A stretch of 64,000 bases of DNA from Podocnemis expansa (lineage: Eukaryota > Chordata > Testudines > Podocnemididae): contig ML681990.1 in the NCBI GenBank assembly GCA_007922195.1, positions 41,167,771-41,231,770 on the forward strand. Reading direction: 5' to 3'. The notes under the pieces were generated by a model. It was given only the letters and a program-made list of their open reading frames with translations, was not told the DNA's origin and searched no databases. Below are positions 57,620 to 64,000 of this stretch, in pieces. Both the position numbers and the translations under genes were made by a program. Within the stretch, counting starts at the first letter, position 1; the number at the start of each line of letters is the position of its first letter.

Positions 57620-57960
57620 TATAGTGAATTTGTATGATGCCACTGCACTCTTCCTTTAGTTTATGCCTTCTGGTGTTTTTCTAATGGCTCAATCCAAGGA
57701 GTGCCTGCCTCTGGGGCCAGTAGTTCTTGGCTAAATAGTCATACTCAAATGCTTGCTTTCTCTGAGTGCTGGCCATTTCCTCCTCAAGGTGTTCCATCAT
57801 AAAGTGGTCTTGTCCCATGAGTGCCTGCATTGGACTGTTTAAAAGCCCTGTGAAAATGATGGAGTATACTGGTATGCCAAAAATGTTAATGAATAGCTTT
57901 TGTAACAGTCTGTTAGTGGATTTCAGAGTGGACTCAATGTCCTGATCCTGTCTTCTAGCT
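57620..57960 (-). pseudogene. Gypsy integrase C-terminal remnant (tentative)
   Basis: Minus-strand text with FTGLLNSPMQALMGQ and QRKQAFEYDYLAKNYWP recalls the SPAQ(R/K)LMGRR and KQ..YYDR.AK segments after the integrase core of Mag-like Gypsy elements. The DDE core itself is not seen. Frames are broken. Confidence 0.55.
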
Positions 57961-58099
57961 GATGCTGGGTATATGTGCCCTGGTCAGGATGCCAGTTAAC
58001 ACCAGTAATCATCCTAAATGATACCTGATGTCTGACTGGTAGCACTAGAGTCACATCAACATGTTCTGCAATCTTTTTGGACTACTGATGAAGGGTTAT

Positions 58100-58340
58100 C
58101 CCATGATTTTCTCTATGGATCTGGGTCTGACTGCATTGTTATTGGGTGGACATAGATGTCCTTATAGAATTCGTTCACTTGAAATACCACAGCCAGAAGC
58201 TCTCTTCCATGGGGATAACTCAGCTCAGTCTCTGACAGAGCTTTACTGGCATAAACAACTGGCTGCTTCTGCAAAAGACCAATACCCCGTCCCATCTCTG
58301 ATGCATCACATTGGGGTGTCAGTAGCTCTCCTGGCTGGTT
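58100..58340 (-). pseudogene. Gypsy RNase H fragment
   Basis: The minus strand has QCDASEMGRGIGLLQ, PVVYASKALSETELSYPHGRELLAVVF and ITMQSDPDP, matching the first, second and third conserved blocks of Gypsy RNase H. A stop follows DPDP where family members continue. Upstream it abuts the degraded RT connection region, and the hAT at 58619 lies further upstream. Confidence 0.85.
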
Positions 58341-58618
58341 ACTTCAGGACAAGGGTATCTGTTATCCACTGGTTCAGCATGTCAGATACTTGCTGCTGAG
58401 GATCTGCCCAGCCCCACTCAACATACTGCCTTGTGAGATGACAGGTTTTGCTACTACAGCCTTGTGTGGACAGAACTTGGACAGAAAAGTAAGCAGGCCT
58501 ATGAAGTGCTGTACCCCTTTCATATCCTGGAGCTAACATTGTCTCTGTCTTCATCTTGTTGGAATCTCCTTTCAGTTCCTCTCCTATCAGCAGATGCCCA
58601 GTGTGTGTCACCTTACAC

Positions 58619-58842
58619 CAGTGCACAGCAACGTTTGCTGGCTCCCATGCCAGCCCCATCCCACCCCCCCCAGCCCACAGCAGGTGCCAGGGGCTGGGCC
58701 ATAAAGGTGCCAGGAGCAGGGTCAGCAAGGGACAGGAGCCATGCAGCAGGGTCAGAGGGGGGAAGCAGTCATGGCACCACAGGGCCAGGAGCCCTGTGTG
58801 CTAGTGTGCATAAGTCCTCATGCCAGGGATTGCCAACCCCTG
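58619..58842 (-). mobile_element. Non-autonomous hAT element inside Gypsy copy
   Basis: Minus-strand left end CAGGGGTTGGCAATCCCTGGC (58842 downwards) and the other end CAGTGCACAGCAAC (58619) are flanked by CCTTACAC (58611-58618) and CCTTACTC (58843-58850), matching at 7 of 8. The left-end sequence resembles 50980-51433. No transposase. Confidence 0.85.
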
Positions 58843-58849
58843 CCTTACT

Positions 58850-59254
58850 CTGTTTGAACTGCATTTCTTCTGGGTTGAGTTTTATATTCTTGTCCTTGTA
58901 TTGACAAAGAAAAGTGTGTAGGGTTGGGGGGGGGTTAGCAGGGGAGGGGGTTGTCCTGGTTTTAAGTTTCTGTACCATTGCTCCCTTTGCCTACTGTGAG
59001 AATAGCATCAGCAATTATTTTCATCCAAGTCAGTCCTTCCAGTGCTTGGTGAATTTTCTGTGGAACACGTCTGGTGCTGGGCTTTTGTCCACCAGCATAT
59101 GCAGCCATCTGCAGTGACCAAATGGTGTAGCAAAGGTTGTCAACATGCTGGACTCATTATTGAGGCTTGCATGCCAAAACCCAGTCCTCACAGCATAGAC
59201 CATAAAGATTCTGGCTTTGGAAAGTTCTGGCAAGATGTCATCAATGGTGGACAA
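58850..59254 (-). pseudogene. Gypsy RT fragment, no catalytic box seen
   Basis: 59254-59030 reads STIDDILPELSKARIF, TGFWHASLNNESS, LTTFATPFGHCRWLHM and SPAPDVFHRKF, the fingers and palm start of a Gypsy RT. The catalytic box segment that should follow is not recognisable. 58960-58850 resumes with DKNIKLNPEEMQFKQSK, the region after the box. An intervening deletion and several frameshifts have removed the active centre. Confidence 0.85.
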
Positions 59255-59800
59255 TGAATAGTGACATCTTTTCAGCGTGTAGTTCGGTGGCTTTGAGTCT
59301 TTGAAGATGAATAATTTGCCTGACAGTACTGGCCTCTAGAAGTGTTATACTATCTCTGCTCTGCAGACTTTGAACTCCTTGAGTACCGGATTATGTGGTA
59401 CCAGGAGCTATCCTGACTGGACAGGGGTGTCTGTTACGCATTGGGTTAGGTTTGTGTCTGCAAAATCCAGGATACCAAGGGGGAGGGGGAGACTTCAGAA
59501 CAGTTGCATGGCTCACACTGCCAGATGCTGTGCTGCAGAGAACTTACAGCTGAAACAGCATGCCACCATGTTTCATTAGCAAAGACTGAAGCTGAATGCA
59601 GGTTAAGTTGAACAAGTGGAACCTTATTAAACTCTGTGGTGCTCTGTCTAGGTGTCTAAGTTGCTTCTAGAGTAACTTCGCACATTCCTTGTTTTACTGG
59701 TGTTTCCTCAATAACAGCCCATCTAGGGAATATGGGCCCTCTGACTCCAATTCCATCAATCATGATACACCGAGGTTGCAAAAAAACATATTTTACTGAC

Positions 59801-62800
59801 TGGGAAGTTTGGATTCTAAGTTGATGCTGTTTGGAGAAGTAAAACAGGTGTGTGAATAGAAGGTCTGATTCAATCCCCCTGAAATCAGTGAGCGTCTTCT
59901 TTGATGGATCTTCAAAGGAGGGGACAACTCCCATCAACTCCCTCTCCACTTCACTTCTCTTTCCCCTAGCTGGAGAAGAGGAAAGATCCTAAACGGGGAA
60001 GTGGGCAGGGTCCAGGAGGGAATGGCAGTCTCAAGACAAGCCAGGAGCTGCAGAGAAGCATAAGTTTGCCATCTGTGCAGATTTTCTTCAGGAGTGCCTT
60101 TTTTTTTTTTTTTTTTTTTTTTGAAACAGCTGTCCTGAGTGATCTGTAAGGGGCTCAATACAAACTACCAGCTGTCCACTTTAATGGACTCAGCATCATC
60201 CCGCATGTCCCTGATTTTTGTACATTAGTGATGTTAGCAGCCTAGAAAAGGCCAGATGCAGAGAAGAATCCCCAGGAATTGTATGCAGAGCGTATGTGTA
60301 GCACAGGCTGTGGCTGCTGGCCATTACAGCTGGCTGCTGGTCTGTGGCAGACTTATGAGGGAGCAGCAGTGGCTGGGAAAGAAGCCAGTATAGAAGGGCC
60401 CAATGAGAGGCACGAACTGAGTATGGCCTGGTATCCACAAACTCGTATTCTCTTGAAGATAGACTATACTGGAGGGGGCACTTCTGGCACTATGCCTGTA
60501 AAGCCTTCACTTTAAATAGACCTGCTCACAGGGGCTCAAACAAGAACTGCTATTACTCACTTTGTGCTGGAGCCATTTATGTTTCTGTACTGTGGGTATT
60601 TACATTTTTCCCCCTTTTCTGCTGCCATAGTAAAATACCCTTCACTTATGCATGTGTCTGAGTGGTTACTGGGCTACCTCCTGCATGTCTAGCTGCTGAA
60701 GCTCTACAGTGCTTGCCTCAAAGTGGTGGTACATCTGACACACTACTGGCATCTGAATGGTTTGCTTACGCCAGCATAAGTAGCCCCAATCATTACACTT
60801 TCCATTGACATCAACGGGCTTTTGATCAGTTCCTTAATGAGTCTCTTTTTCTCTTCCTCCAACAACAGGCAAATACCCAGATGGGATAAATGAGCACCAC
60901 AGACCATGAAGATGACTGAAAACTGTGCTGGGAGATAACTATCTGCATATAAAATCACATAACCTTTGTAGAAGAATGGTTTCAAGTGGTCCACCCACTA
61001 TGATGGATCATAGTTAGGACTAAAACTAAGTGAAAGAAAATGTAGGCTGAAAGTCAGATAAAATTTCACAAGATAAATTAGGGAAAGCCCCATCTCCTGA
61101 CTTATCTAAAATTAGGCTACAATGTACTAAACATACTATAGGGAATGATTTGGCATTGGCAGAAGGATGGGCACGGGGGCCTAGGACTTTTACTTCACTA
61201 ATTTCTCTAATAATATGAATTCCATGTCTGATAAAGCTTAATATCCCAGGATAAGCAGTGCAGCTTCCCACATACTTGCCTTTTTCTCTTTAAAGTTTTC
61301 AGCAAGACAGATCTTCCAAATGAAGATATCACTACAGCTAGCAAAAGCGGGAACCAGATCCAGGTCATTTCTGAAGCCTAAAAAATAACTTTTTTATCCT
61401 TGCCATATTTCACATAAAAGATATGACAAATGCACAATGTCGTTCTTTAAAACACCTTTCCTAAAGGCTTTTTAATATAGCATGAAATTTCCCTCCAACT
61501 CCTACAAGCTCTCTATCTTGAATTTCTGTAGTGATTTGTTCAGTTTGTAGAAGATTGTGTGTTCCGTTGGACTGGGTGAATGAGGAAACCCCTTGCTAAA
61601 TTTCAACATTCCTATTCAAAATACTCTTCCTCAATGCTTACAAACAAAATTTTACTTAACAATTTAATTAAATAATATAAAACAATTAAATTAAGTCTTG
61701 GGTTTACAAATTACCCTGATTTGTATCCTGTCCTTCTGTGCCATACCGAGCTGTTATACAGCTCTTACAACCTTATGAGAAATCTTTCTAACCTCCACGT
61801 GTGGATAGAGTCATGCTATTGACAGCCTCACTCATTCATTTCATTATATCAAAGCACCATTTCTCAAATCCTAGAGCCACCACTCAAATAATAATTTGCC
61901 CAACCCCTTTGAGTGTGCAAATCAAAGGGAAATAAATATCTCTGAGAATCAAGCCACTTATTTGGATTTAGTTGCCTCGTTTGGGCATACAGGTTTAAAA
62001 ACTTGGGCCTTAATATTTAATGTTATCAGTGTACAATCATCTTTATAAGTATAGCAAACACTATAAGTATAGCAGTAATGTCTGATTTATATCAGTGAGT
62101 ACTAAAGCTCCAACAAAGTCAAAATGCTAAAATAACATCCTGCAATGCCATATAGTTTCTGACACAATGTAATCACCTCAGGTCAGGTATTCCCCTTTTC
62201 AGTGTCTTTGTCAACAACTGACCACCTGACTCATGAGTCTTACAGCCATGAAATATTTCCAGTACTCCAAATATTGCACATTTCTGTGCTGGATAGTAAT
62301 ACAAATGGTCTGTCATCATACAAAAATCTGTCCTGGTAATTGCCTGTCTCTACACAAATCCCAATTTCAAAAAATAAAAAAGGGTACCTTATTCCTCCAT
62401 TTTGTGTATTGTACAGTAAATGCCATGTCTTTGTGCCACAGAAAAAGTAGCAATGCATTCTAATTAGCTGGTCTCAGTTTAGCTGTTTATACTGATCTGT
62501 ATGTGTATATGGATTACTAATGAATTTTGGAATATACTGTTTGTTTATTTTCCATTAAATATCAACATCATCTGCATTTTGGCTGCCCAGGTAAATGGAA
62601 TTCTTCGCTTTTTCTCCTTATAAATGTCAATCTGTCTTCTTCTATTAATCCAGCCTTTGTCATCTTTGATTTGGCAGTAGAGCACTCTAAACTACATTGC
62701 TGGATCTCTCCAACATGCCCCTAGCCTCAGTTATTCTCTGTATCTGTGAAGGTCACCAGAAACCACAATAATATCATTAGCAAAGTCAAAATTGGCAAGT

Positions 62801-63601
62801 TTCTAAGATGAATGCATATTAAACTGCCTGGCCTTATCTCCCTTTCCTCGCCAAAAAGACAAATAACTATTTAGTGATACCAAACGTGCCAAGAGCAGTT
62901 TTTAGAACCTGTGAATTCTATACAGAAGGAAAAGGAAACACATTGAGGTCCCAGTCCTGCAAACACTCACACAGGCTTACCTTTAAGCACACAAGTAGCC
63001 ACATGAAAATGCATGAGATTATTCATATGCACAAATATTCACAGGCTCATATCTAAAAGTGCACTCAGACTAGTATCTAATTGCACATTACAAATATTTT
63101 CTCTGCAGAGCAGCTATATATATATATTTTAAATTGATCGTACTGTTTGTCTTTCTCTTGATGCTGACTGCTGCTCACTTTACTCACCTGAGGAATCATA
63201 CTGACTTCAGTAAAACTATTGATGTAAGGAGGGTGACTGGAATGTGGCCTCTGGTGATGTATGTTTAAATAGCTCTCCGCTGTCAGCAGTGCAGTTGAAC
63301 ACCTGGGGCTGGCCTGTGTCAGCTGTCTCAGGCTGGTGGGAATTGGGATACAGGACTGTAAGACTGCAGTGCAGGCATTTGGGTATAGAAAAATGACTCA
63401 GTATCTGCAGTGGGCTTTGAATCACACATGAGACAGTGCAGTTCAGTGTAGAGTGATTCTCAAAGTGTGTTCCATACTATGGTCACCATGAAAAAGACAG
63501 TGTTTGCCAAGGGTTGCCTCATCAAGGTCTTAGAAATAGCTCTGTTGTTTTTCCTGTTATTTAGAAAAGGAAATAGCTATGCTGTCTTTGATTTTGTGAA
63601 T
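59801..63601. other. Mostly unique AT-rich sequence
   Basis: No gene or element recognised apart from the T run. A short TATATATATATAT tract lies near 63115-63128. Confidence 0.55.
60099..60122. repeat. Poly-T run of 24
   Basis: Uninterrupted T homopolymer. It might be the tail of a minus-strand retroposed copy, but no duplication or known element is seen beside it. Confidence 0.9.
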
Positions 63602-63750
63602 TTCAAAAGGATAGCCGTGTTAGTCTAGTCCAGTAAAAAAAAACAACAAGGAGTTGTGTGGCACTTTAAGACTAACAGATTTATTTATTGCATGAGCTTT
63701 CGTGGGAGAAGATCCCACTTCCTCAGATGCTTTGAAGATGGGTGAACTTA
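63602..63750 (-). mobile_element. Penelope 3' tail copy with intact GAAA box
   Basis: GGATAGCCGTGTTAGTCTAG (reverse of the PLE terminus) is followed by GGAGTTGTGTGGCACTTTAAG and GCTTTCGTGGGAGAAGATCC, so the minus strand retains CGAAAGC after the hairpin. The copy stops at GATGGGTGAACTTA. The flanking duplication is unclear. Confidence 0.88.
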
Positions 63751-64000
63751 TAGCTGTCGTTTTTTTGGTTTTTTTTAATGGTGGTCATTGAAGCTTTTAG
63801 AACTATTTAATTTCCTTCTCAAGAGAAGGATACCTGGGTTTTTAGATGTAGATAACACATTCCAAAAAAAGGTCCAGTCAGCAAAAGGAAAGTATTGTAG
63901 CTTTCATCACTGCATCTGTTATTGTCATAAAACATGAGGACTGGTTTTTGTAGACTTCAGACCTGTTGAAAAACCTTGTATTTCAGTAGGTCTCAAAATT
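63751..64000. other. Window edge, nothing recognised
   Basis: Poly-T near 63760-63777, then AT-rich sequence without features. Confidence 0.5.

Larger units (their letters stand above)
57190..59800 (-). mobile_element. Decayed Ty3/Gypsy retrotransposon, second lineage
   Basis: Minus-strand fragments in pol order: RT (59254-59030 and about 58960-58850), RNase H (about 58330-58113) and an integrase-like end (about 57950-57630). Sequences near 57225-57300 and 59710-59790 are similar direct repeats (GGCCCTTTGATCCCGGTTCC versus GGGCCCTCTGACTCCAATTCC, then ATCA...ATATA/ATACACC) and may be LTR remnants. The RT style (TIDDILPELSKA, TTFATPFG) differs from that of the 8926 element, so it is a separate lineage. 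A hAT at 58619-58842 interrupts it. Confidence 0.72.

Overview
This window is vertebrate intergenic or intronic DNA built almost entirely from transposable elements. The mix is typical of a non-avian sauropsid and most likely a turtle: CR1 LINE tails, very many copies of one Penelope-like element (PLE) tail, hAT elements with 8-bp target duplications, miniature DNA transposons with shared GGCTATGTCTACAC ends, and Ty3/Gypsy elements with frameshifts and stops. Species assignment is inference. I found no host protein-coding exon, tRNA, rRNA or CRISPR array that I can support. Every recognisable protein belongs to a retroelement and nearly all are broken.

Layout. 1-401: a CR1 3' end. 437-2948: two palindrome-rich miniature elements, a small hAT and an inverted PLE tail. 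2949-8925: AT-rich, apparently unique. 8926-14922: a whole Ty3/Gypsy-type LTR element with two ~765-bp LTRs, primer-binding site, PNMA-like gag, protease, RT, RNase H, 3'-truncated integrase and polypurine tract. 14927-19260: nothing recognised. 19270-21864: an inverted PLE in which two arms share one RT junction and each end is the same 3' tail, inside a single 9-12 bp target duplication. 22000-34300: CR1 tails, inverted PLE tails, hAT copies and palindrome elements. 35591-38240: an internally deleted CR1 (ORF1 joined to the end of ORF2) on the minus strand, split by a ~1.1-kb element with TA target duplications. 39274-51433: another palindrome element, four hAT elements, PLE tails and a candidate solo LTR. 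53191-53975: a solo LTR with 5-bp duplication. 54598-54990: a sixth palindrome element. 57190-59800: a decayed minus-strand Ty3/Gypsy copy with a hAT inside it. 60000-64000: mostly unique, ending in another PLE tail.

The most notable signals are: (1) the PLE inverted dimer that integrated as one unit, with a 12-bp microhomology at its inversion point, and the many short inverted tails that look like the same process in miniature; (2) a family of miniature elements with common ends and 3-bp duplications whose interiors consist of different self-complementary words centred on TCGA, including perfect 16- and 22-bp hairpins; (3) a Gypsy element whose five in-frame pol stops are all TGA where CGA (Arg) is expected; (4) a hammerhead-like core in the PLE tail. 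No genes here work together as a pathway. The only functional logic is that of mobile elements and their decay.
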